A DNA stretch of 41,551 nucleotides from a virus (IMGVR_UViG_3300019762_000014:1-41551), one strand, 5' to 3'; shown: positions 24,026 through 31,679, numbered from the stretch's first letter. The notes: generated by a model not told the origin, from the sequence alone. Translations and numbers: made by a program.

Positions 24026-24607
24026 TTATGGCTCTAATAGCTCCCAAAAGAAACTTAAGCCTGCCACTGTATTCCCACCATTAACAAGCTCACTTGGTGG
24101 GGCTAACGTCAGAGTGCTTGATTCACTATTAAAGAACGCCCACCTGATAGATTGACCTGGCGCGAAAGAGTCTATTGCTGATGCTTTTGTTTGGCTCGAT
24201 GCGGATGTGTTTGCAATCGTGCTTGTTCTTAGTGAAACTGCCGCCTCTGTAAATGTAAGCCCGTCATCTTCTGAAATTTCAGTCCAAAGCTTTATATTTG
24301 CAGCGCCACCAGTTCCATTGTCAAGTTGATATGAAACAGATCCGGCCATGTTCACTGTTTTGGTTGAGTTATTTTTTACCCACTGAGCACCATCAACAGC
24401 ATTGTAAAATTCAAACTCGGGGCTTGATGTTGCGACCTTTGTTAGCTCAATTGCACCTCCAAATCTGGTGGGGTTATTTCTATCATTGCTAACGGGTATT
24501 GTATCAGCGCAAAACGCCCCAAAATGCAACTTAGGAAGTGCTGCTAGCTTTTCTTGATCTGCCGCTGATATCGCTCCGCAACATGAATCACCTTCGTAAA
24601 TTGGCAT
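24026..24607 (-). CDS. Putative virion surface (jelly-roll-like) protein
   Basis: 193 aa. After a Cys-containing N-terminus (MPIYEGDSCCGAISAADQEK) the rest is β-rich and Thr/Ser-rich (VNMAGSVSYQLDNGTGGAAN, then KLWTEISEDDGLTFTEAAVS). This looks like a surface decoration or head-fibre domain. It lies between the gpF-like gene and the protease/scaffold. Family not recognised. Confidence 0.6.
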   Translation of the reverse strand: MPIYEGDSCCGAISAADQEKLAALPKLHFGAFCADTIPVSNDRNNPTRFGGAIELTKVATSSPEFEFYNAVDGAQWVKNNSTKTVNMAGSVSYQLDNGTGGAANIKLWTEISEDDGLTFTEAAVSLRTSTIANTSASSQTKASAIDSFAPGQSIRWAFFNSESSTLTLAPPSELVNGGNTVAGLSFFWELLEP

Positions 24608-24882
24608 TATAAAACCCCTCCGACTGGCGTAACATCTAGCTCTGAATCATCTACGCCATACGCATAAATAAAGTCGGTAGCCTCAATATTACAATATCGT
24701 TTACTATCACCATTATTAACCATACTAGCAGCCCACGGCAACTCAGAAGGCTCTAGCGTTGGCAATGTCGCCTGCTCGGTTAACACTACGCCACCAGAAC
24801 GCAAGACAATAGCACCATCTTTGCTTGTCGTTGTTATTTGTGTCCACTCACCCTTTGGACACGCTACAGCTTGTGTACTCAT
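24607..24882 (-). CDS. Hypothetical 91-aa head-region protein
   Basis: 91 aa, start overlapping the gpF-like stop by four bases (ATGA-type). β-rich: MSTQAVACPKGEWTQITTTS, then GAIVLRSGGVVLTEQATLPT. Probably a small virion surface or capsid accessory protein, together with the 193-aa gene it overlaps. No motif assigned. Confidence 0.6.
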   Translation of the reverse strand: MSTQAVACPKGEWTQITTTSKDGAIVLRSGGVVLTEQATLPTLEPSELPWAASMVNNGDSKRYCNIEATDFIYAYGVDDSELDVTPVGGVL

Positions 24883-26654
24883 TCGTTATTCTCCTCATCA
24901 TCTACAATCATTCGATACCCGCACCGACAGTTTGACACTGCGGATGTATTTACTGTATAGTCGTTAGAAATTGTCTCGAGGTTATAAACATGCCCAGAAA
25001 AATCCCTAACGAAATTATTATTAACGCGGCACAACCTGTATTGGATGGTATTATCACCTCCAAAGCTGCCGCCGCCACAATCCCCATGCACCCATCCTCT
25101 TTTAGCAAACGAGCCAAGGAGCTTGGTATTACCTTCCCCAAAACCAAGCCTTCCAGACTTGAGAGAGTCAATCTTCCTGTTGATAATATCACAACCATGT
25201 ACCAAAACGGACAAAGCGAAAACAGTATCGCTAAACACTTCGGAGTTGGTAGAGCTGCTATAAGAAATAGACTCCTTAACTCCGGGATCAAACCAAGAAC
25301 CCAAAGTGAAGCAGAAAAGCTCAAGTGGAGTCAAATGAGCGATGAATCTAGAGTGAAACAGGTCAAGGCAGCTCACAAGGCGTCCAAAGGAAAACCCAAA
25401 AGCGTTGAATCCAGAAAGGCCATCGCCTCTGCACGTGAAAAAATCAAGTATGACTGCCTGTTCGGAGTTGGAGAGGTTGAGTTTAAAGAACTTCTCTCCG
25501 ACAGAGGAATTAACTTCATCGCTCAAAAGGCTATCCATACTTACAATGTTGATTTCGCCATCGGAAATGTCGCCGTGGAACTCACCAGCGACAGAGGGCG
25601 ATACAGCATGTTCAACCCCAAGGAGATCAAGAGAGCAAAAGATCTGTTTAAATGTGGGTACCGGGTCATAGCCGTACAGTTCGACGAGATCGAAAGTTTG
25701 ATCAATAGTTTTGATGATATAGTCATTGCTATCAATGAGGCTAGCAGCCTTGAACCCGTTAGTGGTGAGTATTGGGTGATTAGCTGTAGACGTAAGGACT
25801 GCGCCGTCATCCGTGACGATATCGGACAATTCACCAGTGTACCTTCTACTGTAGAATTTACGAATAAAAGAAGTGTGATTCACTTTTGAGTCTTCTGTAA
25901 AGCACTGATAGTCAGTACCGGGCAATAAAGTCTTACCGTCCAAGCTAGAGTATAACCCCTCGCTCAAATCAAACACTTTGCCATCTCTTTGCGCGTGAGA
26001 TGGCCTTGTTCTTTCGTCGCTTGATGATATCCAGATAGCCTTGGTTACCCCTAGTTTTTGCGCTCGCGTCTTGTTCATTATCGAGTTGAAGTTGGCGACC
26101 TGATTTCTAGCTGTGAATTTAGCGTGGTCGCGGCGCTTCTCTTTCATTCTGTCAAACTGAGTTAATATGCTCTCTATCGTATCGCCTTGAGTCATTGAGC
26201 GCAGAGTGTTAGCGGTATACATCTCCAAAGTTTCGTCGCGTAGCTTTTGCGCCCATTGAGTTGTCTCTAGCACTAAAGCGTTAAAGTCGTACTTTGTGCC
26301 GTCTTTCTTTAGCAGTGAAGTTGGGTCAATTCCAATGTCTTTAGCCACACGCTCATAGAATATCTTTTTAGCTCGATTATCGTTGCGCGTGAACACTTGT
26401 GTTACCAAGTCTTTTATGCGCTTATTGCTAAATCTAGCTACCAGAGACTTACTAGCGGCCTTTGCAAGCTTGGTTAGTATTGCGGCATAGTTACCTACCT
26501 GCGCGTCTGTAAACTTATCTATAGTGCCTTTGTTTAGCTCTAGGATAACCTGATTCTTATACATGCGCGACATTAAATCAACCATGCTTAACATAGCTGA
26601 TTCTAGCTGCTTCTCTTCGCTCTTTAGCGGCTCTGGTGCTTTAAACTCAGACAT
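24879..26654 (-). CDS. Mu gpF/SPP1 gp7-like head morphogenesis protein interrupted by an intein
   Basis: 591 codons. Residues 1-250 and 576-591 are extein, together 266 aa. The N-extein matches the Mu F/SPP1 gp7 minor head family (AKFTARNQVANFNSIMNKTR, then WISSSDERTRPSHAQRDGKV). That family ends in a conserved CRC motif. Here the motif is split: LPGTDYQ stops at residue 250 and CRCGYRMIV resumes at 576. The 325-residue insert has intein splicing blocks. After splicing, GTDYQ joins CRCGYR, restoring the motif. The gene follows the portal gene with an eight-base overlap. Confidence 0.95.
   Translation of the reverse strand: MSEFKAPEPLKSEEKQLESAMLSMVDLMSRMYKNQVILELNKGTIDKFTDAQVGNYAAILTKLAKAASKSLVARFSNKRIKDLVTQVFTRNDNRAKKIFYERVAKDIGIDPTSLLKKDGTKYDFNALVLETTQWAQKLRDETLEMYTANTLRSMTQGDTIESILTQFDRMKEKRRDHAKFTARNQVANFNSIMNKTRAQKLGVTKAIWISSSDERTRPSHAQRDGKVFDLSEGLYSSLDGKTLLPGTDYQCFTEDSKVNHTSFIRKFYSRRYTGELSDIVTDDGAVLTSTANHPILTTNGFKAASLIDSNDYIIKTIDQTFDLVELYGYDPVPTFKQIFCSLDLLGVEHAVSPSVAGEFHGDISDGEINIVSMDSLLSDEVNSSVGEKFFKLNLSNSEQAVILDFFTCRGDGLSGFNAFGFSFGRLVSCLDLFHSRFIAHLTPLELFCFTLGSWFDPGVKESISYSSSTNSEVFSDTVFALSVLVHGCDIINRKIDSLKSGRLGFGEGNTKLLGSFAKRGWVHGDCGGGSFGGDNTIQYRLCRVNNNFVRDFSGHVYNLETISNDYTVNTSAVSNCRCGYRMIVDDEENNE
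24930..25904 (-). other. Intein in the gpF-like protein (residues 251-575)
   Basis: Block A begins with Cys1 (CFTEDSKV). Block B contains the TxxH motif (LTSTANHPIL, T290/H293). Block F is HVYNLETISNDYTVN, and block G is AVSN followed by Cys576, the C-extein nucleophile. The penultimate residue is Ser574 instead of the usual His; Asn575 is present. The 225 or so residues between the blocks show no LAGLIDADG or HNH motif on the sense strand, because that DNA encodes an antisense endonuclease. Splicing competence is inferred from the conserved blocks. Confidence 0.9.
24990..25889 (+). CDS. Putative homing endonuclease encoded antisense to the intein
   Basis: 299 aa. GAGGT at 24978-24982 lies seven bases before ATG 24990. 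Two helix-turn-helix regions are seen (about 22-46, ITSKAAAATIPMHPSSF; and 75-97, ENSIAKHFGVGRAAIRN), then a basic NUMOD-like linker (KPRTQSEAEKLKWSQ). The nuclease core spans about 150-235: GEVEF (E162/E164), TYNVDFAIGNVAVEL (D188, E197) and AKDLFKCGYRVIAV. This is the Vsr/DUF559 (EDxHD) endonuclease pattern. It likely cuts intein-less gpF genes at the insertion site. The whole ORF lies inside the intein. Confidence 0.88.
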   Translation: MPRKIPNEIIINAAQPVLDGIITSKAAAATIPMHPSSFSKRAKELGITFPKTKPSRLERVNLPVDNITTMYQNGQSENSIAKHFGVGRAAIRNRLLNSGIKPRTQSEAEKLKWSQMSDESRVKQVKAAHKASKGKPKSVESRKAIASAREKIKYDCLFGVGEVEFKELLSDRGINFIAQKAIHTYNVDFAIGNVAVELTSDRGRYSMFNPKEIKRAKDLFKCGYRVIAVQFDEIESLINSFDDIVIAINEASSLEPVSGEYWVISCRRKDCAVIRDDIGQFTSVPSTVEFTNKRSVIHF

Positions 26655-27894
26655 CTTCTTTCTCTAGTGGCGCGACTTCTTCTGATAAGAACTGGCTTAA
26701 TACATCTCCGTTTGTCTCTCGCTTATCAGCTTCACCCCAAAAGCTTGACCAGTCGTCTTGCTCGATAATATCCTTTCCTTTCAGATATGTAGCGTAGTCC
26801 TCGCCGATTTCCCACATGATTTTAGCCACTTCAACAGCTTTTTTCTCATAGTCAACTCGGTCGGTAGGTGTTTGCCCTTGGTTATCTTTAAATGTAATTT
26901 GCCCTAACCCAAACAGTGTAGCCAGATAGTTGATAGGCTCTTCAAGGTAGTCCGATTGCATATTCTCTATAGTATCTTGGAATCCTTGCCTTTCAGAGTC
27001 TCCGCTTGCATTTAAACCACTCGCTTGCTCGCCTATTAACGCTGTCATACCTAGCCCAGTAACCATTGCAAGGCGTCTCAGTGTGATGTTGTCCACTTTG
27101 TCTAAATCAGTTAGCGATTGACTTAACACCTCAACCATGTCATCAGCGTCAGTGATTAATCCGCCATAAATAGAGCGCCCATCCTCGCAAGTGGAGACGT
27201 ATTCGACCACGGCTTTCTCTTGCTTCTTGAGCAGCATATCCTTGTAGCCTTTGATTTTATATACAAAGGTTGAAGCTTTATCAATAATTGAGCCTGCCGC
27301 TCTCTGCACTATGCCATCATTCACAAATTGGTCATAGATAAGTTCTGACTCAGATAGTCCGCCGAAATTGTATTCTGCTTTGTCTCTCTCTGCTGGCTCG
27401 TAATATGAGAAATCAACAACGCGCGACCAATGCACAGTTTGACCGTTAATCATGTAATATTTTGGCTTGTAGTATCGAGGGCTTGTTAAGTCGTATGTTG
27501 GGCTGTTGGCCGTTACCATGTCACCACTAAACACGCGAGTTTCTAGCGCCTTAGTGCCGCTTGGCTTGAGAGGCGTGCGCAGGTCATCACCTTTGCTAAA
27601 CACGATGATAACGCCACGCCCGAATCCGAGCATGTACTTGGACGCTTTCTTAACCTGCTTTGCCAAGCGTTTATCGTAAAACTCTTTATAATCTGTGCTT
27701 TCAAACTGCATAGTATCATTCAAAGAGTATCCGACTTTTAGCCTTATTATTTTAGACATTAAGCCAGTTTTGTACATTGTGCGCAGCTCTTCTTCACCCA
27801 ACCTGCGATTAGTTACAACATTTCTGCTTGTGCCGTTACGCTTGTTTATTAAGCCTGAAAATACATCTTTCAAGCCGTCTTTAAATGATGCCAT
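26647..27894 (-). CDS. Portal protein (DUF1073 / Acb1-like N-terminal family)
   Basis: 415 aa. N-terminal NVVTNRRLGEEELRTMYKTG and MLGFGRGVIIVFSKGDDLRT, then WSRVVDFSYYEP and ATLFGLGQITFKDNQG, match the DUF1073 portal family. The dodecameric portal occupies one capsid vertex and passes DNA during packaging and ejection. It sits between large terminase and the gpF-like protein, its usual place. Confidence 0.88.
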   Translation of the reverse strand: MASFKDGLKDVFSGLINKRNGTSRNVVTNRRLGEEELRTMYKTGLMSKIIRLKVGYSLNDTMQFESTDYKEFYDKRLAKQVKKASKYMLGFGRGVIIVFSKGDDLRTPLKPSGTKALETRVFSGDMVTANSPTYDLTSPRYYKPKYYMINGQTVHWSRVVDFSYYEPAERDKAEYNFGGLSESELIYDQFVNDGIVQRAAGSIIDKASTFVYKIKGYKDMLLKKQEKAVVEYVSTCEDGRSIYGGLITDADDMVEVLSQSLTDLDKVDNITLRRLAMVTGLGMTALIGEQASGLNASGDSERQGFQDTIENMQSDYLEEPINYLATLFGLGQITFKDNQGQTPTDRVDYEKKAVEVAKIMWEIGEDYATYLKGKDIIEQDDWSSFWGEADKRETNGDVLSQFLSEEVAPLEKEDV

Positions 27895-27930
27895 TTATTA
27901 TCCCTCGATTAATACTTGCATTATATCATA

Positions 27931-29391
27931 CTATAAGATAGAGGCGTAGTCAGTGAACTCTCCGCAACCAGATAAATAAGACAGCCCCCAAACAACAGAG
28001 TCAACTCTATTAGGTGACCGCCCGTTACTCTTGCCCGTTAACGGATCCATATCCATCATCTCATCTTCAACCTCAACTAAACCGACTCCATGTGACACGT
28101 ACCCCATCTCGTAAAGCGCCGCTACTGGCTCAGCCCTTGCAACCTTGCCTTTCGATGCGTGCACCCTAATTATTTTTCCGTCAAAACCAGCGTTCCTGAG
28201 TGTTTCCTCACACATATCACCGCCCTGATTCGTTTCTATTACAATTGCGTCCGCACTGTGCTTTTCATACGCCATTATTGCGCGTTCAGCCCATTGCTTT
28301 GGCGAGCCTTTTATAGAGTAATCTGCGTCAACTGAGTATTGATTATCCCCATGCTTGCTCTCTACAGTTATTCCGTGCTCATCGCTAGTGGTGTTGTTTG
28401 TTGTTGCCGGGTCAATGGAAACAACCGTTTTAATCGGTCTATCTCCATAATCAAGCGCTCTAGAATTGTTTATAGTTGACTCTTTCCATAGCGCGGTCTC
28501 TTCATCTCGTTTGATTGGATCTTGCATATACTGAGCTGCAAACTTTCTTCTGTGTGACCTGAGCGCCTTGTCGTGCTTGTCGTTGTGCTTAAAAGGCCAT
28601 AGCCAACCATCTCTAAGCCCGTGATCTACCGGTATTCCGTGAGTGTATTCTGATGGGTATGGTTTTGAATTATCAATAATTACTGGTAAATTCAGGTGAT
28701 GCCACTTTTCACCACTCCCACCTCTTAGTAAGTACCCTGTTAAATCATTGTGGTGGATTCTTTGCATTATAACTATGATTGGGATTGACTCTATCGCCAC
28801 GCGAGATGATATTGTTTCGTTATATCTGTTATTAACCCCCTCTCGCATAACCTCGGAATACGCATCGTCAGGCTTAACAGGGTCGTCAATAATTAAGCAC
28901 CCGGTGAAACCGTCCTCCATATGCCCAGCTCGAAAGCCAGTAACCTGCCCGCTTGCAGACGTAGCAATAACGCCGCCGCCATCCTCTGTAAGCCAAATCT
29001 CCTTAGAGTCTGCATCGCTTCTAGTGACAATGGGCGATACGTTTTGGAATTCTTTTGATTGAACCATCGACCTAGCTGTTGCCGAATTTAAAAGGGCTAA
29101 CTTATGCGAATAAGACAGGTGCAAGAATCTAGACCTAGGATTTATACACAACCCTCTTGCCATCATTCCTATTGATGCCAGCTCTGTCTTTGTATATCCA
29201 GGCGGCACGTTTATTATAAGCCTCGTTATATCGCCGCTTATGCACTTATCAAGAGCTGACTGTATTGCCCTGTGGTGTTCAGAAACTATTAACTTAGCGC
29301 CCATTCTCTGCTTGAAGAAATACCTATTAAAGTATAACCCGTCAGATATAAACTCTTTCAGCCTTGTTATAGCAAAGCGTTTAGCAGTCAT
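27931..29391 (-). CDS. terL: Terminase large subunit
   Basis: 486 aa. The N-terminal ATPase has a deviant Walker A PPGYTKTE (63-70) and Walker B LIIDDP (166-171). The C-terminal RNase H-like nuclease has VSIDPAT (D327), AIVIET (E386) and VDSVVWGL (D464). It cuts concatemers and drives DNA into the prohead. Its start overlaps the small-terminase stop by 11 bases, so the two are coupled. Confidence 0.97.
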   Translation of the reverse strand: MTAKRFAITRLKEFISDGLYFNRYFFKQRMGAKLIVSEHHRAIQSALDKCISGDITRLIINVPPGYTKTELASIGMMARGLCINPRSRFLHLSYSHKLALLNSATARSMVQSKEFQNVSPIVTRSDADSKEIWLTEDGGGVIATSASGQVTGFRAGHMEDGFTGCLIIDDPVKPDDAYSEVMREGVNNRYNETISSRVAIESIPIIVIMQRIHHNDLTGYLLRGGSGEKWHHLNLPVIIDNSKPYPSEYTHGIPVDHGLRDGWLWPFKHNDKHDKALRSHRRKFAAQYMQDPIKRDEETALWKESTINNSRALDYGDRPIKTVVSIDPATTNNTTSDEHGITVESKHGDNQYSVDADYSIKGSPKQWAERAIMAYEKHSADAIVIETNQGGDMCEETLRNAGFDGKIIRVHASKGKVARAEPVAALYEMGYVSHGVGLVEVEDEMMDMDPLTGKSNGRSPNRVDSVVWGLSYLSGCGEFTDYASIL

Positions 29392-29998
29392 CAGACTTAA
29401 GCATCTCAGCGCGAACCTTTGCAGCCTCTTCCGTTGTCAGTTTTGATGGAGACATACTGCCATCACTTGATGACAAGTCCAGTTTGCTAGCCGAGTCCCA
29501 CCCCTGCATTGTTGCTAATTGCTTAATTGCCCCTTGCTGGTCGTGAAGTTCTATCTTTGGGCCACTCTTTGTCATAGTCACAGACTTAATACACGACATT
29601 ACAGATGGGTCTATTTCGCTGCTATCTTTCATCTTCCAAGTCGTGTTCATTATTGGGTTTCCTTCCTCGTCCTCACCAATAGCCACGTAATAGAATGTAG
29701 CTATATCTGACACCTTAACCCTTGCGTTATTAGAAAGTATCCTCATAGCCTCGTCACGACTCATAACAGCGTCATTTACGGTTACAGCCTTCATTGCATC
29801 TATAAATCTTGTAACCTTACGATTCCCTAAGATTTGGCAGACACTCGCTTCCATCGCTTTTACTGTTGACGCCTTTCCGCTACTAGCCTTGTAGCTATCT
29901 ATATCATTCATGCCAGATATAGAGTTTAATGCTATTTCTTGTTGCAATGTTGTTAGCTCATCAAATAGAGCTTTCTGCTCCTCGTTCATTTTAAACAT
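29381..29998 (-). CDS. terS: Terminase small subunit
   Basis: 205 aa. ALFDELTTLQQEIALNSISG and AMEASVCQILGNRKVTRFID, then MSRDEAMRILSNNARVKV and the C-terminal IELHDQQGAIKQLATMQGWD, fit the Terminase_2 small-subunit family, which recognises the packaging site. It is the first late gene. Upstream, TATACT on the minus strand (30034-30029) is a possible late -10 without a good -35, so an activator may be needed. M1 at 29998 is preferred (GAGG upstream). Confidence 0.9.
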   Translation of the reverse strand: MFKMNEEQKALFDELTTLQQEIALNSISGMNDIDSYKASSGKASTVKAMEASVCQILGNRKVTRFIDAMKAVTVNDAVMSRDEAMRILSNNARVKVSDIATFYYVAIGEDEEGNPIMNTTWKMKDSSEIDPSVMSCIKSVTMTKSGPKIELHDQQGAIKQLATMQGWDSASKLDLSSSDGSMSPSKLTTEEAAKVRAEMLKSDDC

Positions 29999-30053
29999 GC
30001 CGCCCTCGCTAATTATTTACACTGCCCTAGTATATCACTTTACTTTGGATATG

Positions 30054-30076
30054 AAAAAGCCCTCGTTAAAGGGCTT
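30054..30076 (-). terminator. Terminator between accessory genes and terminase genes
   Basis: AAGCCCT (30057-30063) pairs with AGGGCTT (30070-30076); on the minus strand it ends in TTTTTC. It isolates the late block from the accessory operon. Confidence 0.8.
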
Positions 30077-30082
30077 GGTTTG

Positions 30083-30211
30083 TCAATCTTTGCTGGTGTT
30101 ATCTTTCATCTTGTCGTTATATTCTTCGTAAGCGATATACTCTTCTATTGTGTCAAATTGAAGCTCAATAGTTGGCCCGTCTTTGCATGTGCCCTTCTTG
30201 ATTTTAAACAT
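30083..30211 (-). CDS. 42-aa hypothetical protein
   Basis: ATG 30211 follows AAAGGACGAATA and the frame ends at TGA 30083-30085. The small acidic protein contains KKGTCKDGPTIELQFDTIEE, then a helical tail. It is the last gene before the terminator at 30054. No family recognised. Confidence 0.55.
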   Translation of the reverse strand: MFKIKKGTCKDGPTIELQFDTIEEYIAYEEYNDKMKDNTSKD

Positions 30212-30234
30212 TATTCGTCCTTTTGTTGTTCCAC

Positions 30235-30612
30235 TTATTTAATTAAGCTTGCAGCGTACTCAATAAGCCACAGCTTAGGCATTAAAGTGATTTTTATCAA
30301 CTCAAGCGTGCTACATATAAACCAAGTAGAAAACCCAAACGCAAGGCCGGAGCCAAACGCAACACCAATAAACCAGTCATCACATGGGCGCTCTGCGCGA
30401 AGCTTGTTTGCCTTAACCGCAAAAGCAATGCAAGCCAATGCAAGCAACCAAGAATAAATCATTCCTGTAACTGTATCTATAACGCTATATGTCAACAGCT
30501 GCTCTATGACTTCTGGCATGTTTCCAGCGACCAGATCAACTCCATTATCAACAACCATTTTTATAGTTGACAGTAAATCATTAACCTCTTTCGTGCATTC
30601 TAAATTACTCAT
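30235..30612 (-). CDS. Two-span membrane protein
   Basis: 125 aa from ATG 30612, preferred over the upstream in-frame ATG 30645 because AAAGGAGAGG lies just before it. Two hydrophobic segments (MIYSWLLALACIAFAV at about 50-65 and WFIGVAFGSGLAFGFSTWFI at about 80-100) flank a basic stretch (KANKLRAERP). Probably inner-membrane. It could belong to a superinfection or lysis function; nothing decides. Confidence 0.7.
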   Translation of the reverse strand: MSNLECTKEVNDLLSTIKMVVDNGVDLVAGNMPEVIEQLLTYSVIDTVTGMIYSWLLALACIAFAVKANKLRAERPCDDWFIGVAFGSGLAFGFSTWFICSTLELIKITLMPKLWLIEYAASLIK

Positions 30613-30638
30613 TCCTACCTCTCCTTTGTTAAAATCAA

Positions 30639-30824
30639 TTACCAACCTTGTACCAAGTTAGTTACACCTAGCGCAATACTTGAAAATGAACCGATAATCA
30701 CAATTAGCGCACCAAACAATGCATATGTTAGCGCGTAGTAATTCTCTGAACTATCGATATATTTAGCGTATGCAATCAAGCAAAAGCCAATTGCAAATAA
30801 TAAGATGTTAATTGTAAACCACAT
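30639..30824 (-). CDS. 61-aa two-span membrane protein
   Basis: ATG 30824 behind AAAGGAGAAAGAAA. Two hydrophobic helices (FTINILLFAIGFCLIAYAKY and ALFGALIVIIGSFSSIALGV) separated by a short polar loop. Same operon as the 125-aa membrane protein and the pentapeptide-repeat protein. Role unknown. Confidence 0.65.
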   Translation of the reverse strand: MWFTINILLFAIGFCLIAYAKYIDSSENYYALTYALFGALIVIIGSFSSIALGVTNLVQGW

Positions 30825-30860
30825 TTTCTTTCTCCTTTGTTAATTTGTTATTTGCATTAG

Positions 30861-31511
30861 TTATAACTCTTCTGCTTGCTTTAATAGCTCGTCAGCCTTT
30901 TCTATTAACATCTTTTTCTTTTCTTGTATGTCACTATCAATGCGAACATCTATTCCGCTGATAGCAAGGAACTTTTCAGCGTCAAAGTTTGGAATGTTAA
31001 ATATCTTTTCCCGATCTTCTTTTGTCGCTTTGCTGTACGACTCTTTAAACGCTTCTTTGTAGTCTTTTTTCTTTAAATACCCACCAATGTTCCCAAAGGT
31101 TTCGTTTTCGTCTTTTTCTTTTTGTGTCATTTCTGATTCACATACGAACTCGGCTAAAGCGAAATATATAAAATCAGGCTTATCGCAACTATCCCAGTCT
31201 GATTTATTTGCTGGTGAGTCAAAAATATTTATTTGATATGGTGTTTCTTGATTAAAGTAACCAGCGTTCCAGTCGCCAGTGTTCCAGTCGCCAGTGTTGC
31301 CGTTACCAGTGTTGCGGTAACCAGCGTTCCAGTCGCCAGTGTTGCCGTTACCAGTGTTGCGGTAACCAGCGTTCCAGTCGCCAGTGTTCCAGTCGCCAGT
31401 GTTGCCGTTACCAGCGTTCCAGTCGCCAGTGTTGCCGTTACCAGTGTTGCCGTTACCAGCGTTCCAGTCGCCAGTGTTGCCGTTACCAGTGTTGAGGTTT
31501 TTATCGGTCAT
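30861..31511 (-). CDS. Pentapeptide-repeat (NxGxx type) protein
   Basis: 216 aa. Residues 7-86 are sixteen consecutive five-residue units of the types [15 protein letters not shown] and NAGYR. The period predicts a right-handed β-helix. Residues about 87-216 form a separate helical domain ([20 protein letters not shown], then [20 protein letters not shown]), seen with such repeats in other phage proteins. Its target is unknown. A CRP-like promoter lies upstream at 31567-31608. Confidence 0.8.
   Translation of the reverse strand: MTDKNLNTGNGNTGDWNAGNGNTGNGNTGDWNAGNGNTGDWNTGDWNAGYRNTGNGNTGDWNAGYRNTGNGNTGDWNTGDWNAGYFNQETPYQINIFDSPANKSDWDSCDKPDFIYFALAEFVCESEMTQKEKDENETFGNIGGYLKKKDYKEAFKESYSKATKEDREKIFNIPNFDAEKFLAISGIDVRIDSDIQEKKKMLIEKADELLKQAEEL
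31254..31493 (-). repeat. 15-bp tandem repeats encoding the pentapeptide array
   Basis: Sixteen in-frame 15-bp units with very similar sequence (complement of GTTCCAGTCGCCAGT-like blocks). Longer 30- to 60-bp blocks recur, so the array could expand or contract by slippage or annealing without breaking the frame. Confidence 0.9.
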
Positions 31512-31566
31512 GATCCTATCCTTATTGGCTGTTTACATATAAATACATTCTTAATTACATTATTTA

Positions 31567-31608
31567 ATCTTACTCTACTATAAAAATAATACTGTGAGCT
31601 ATGTCACA
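31567..31608 (-). promoter_or_regulatory. CRP-like box with class II spacing, pentapeptide gene
   Basis: TGTGA-N6-TCACA at 31593-31608 (exact halves), then on the minus strand G, 19 bases and TAAGAT (31572-31567). It precedes the gene starting at 31511. Confidence 0.55.
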
Positions 31609-31679
31609 AAAATAAAGCCCATTTCAAGGATTTTCTGAGCTTCCAGCAAACTCCTGTCATATTCTTTCACAGTGTCTAT
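31599..31679 (-). CDS. Possible 26-aa microprotein with AUA start
   Basis: AGGAGGTGATCC, a full-length match to the anti-16S tail, ends directly before ATA at 31679. That ATA opens a 26-codon frame (DTVKEYDRSLLEAQKILEMG then FIFVT) ending at TAG 31599-31601, inside the CRP-like box. The preceding gene stops within the Shine-Dalgarno region. No ATG or GTG lies at the ideal spacing; GTG four codons in is the alternative. It may be an AUA-initiated peptide or a gene whose ATG mutated. Confidence 0.3.
   Translation of the reverse strand: MDTVKEYDRSLLEAQKILEMGFIFVT

Noticed and set aside
24950-25324. A further minus-strand frame within the intein region (124 codons)
   Set aside because: It lacks domain motifs and a start context. 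The intein frame and the plus-strand endonuclease frame explain this DNA.
24930-25904. Group I or group II intron instead of an intein
   Set aside because: The frame stays open across the insertion, with splicing blocks A, B, F and G and Cys/Asn-Cys junctions. No intron core secondary structure is needed or seen.
31254-31493. CRISPR-like appearance of repeats
   Set aside because: Units are contiguous 15-bp coding repeats in one frame with no unique spacers and no leader or cas genes.
31233-31583. Plus-strand open frame with Val/Ala/Ser repeats ([11 protein letters not shown] pattern)
   Set aside because: It is the antisense shadow of the pentapeptide-repeat array. A stop-free 15-bp repeat keeps several frames open; there is no Shine-Dalgarno and no fold beyond the repeat.
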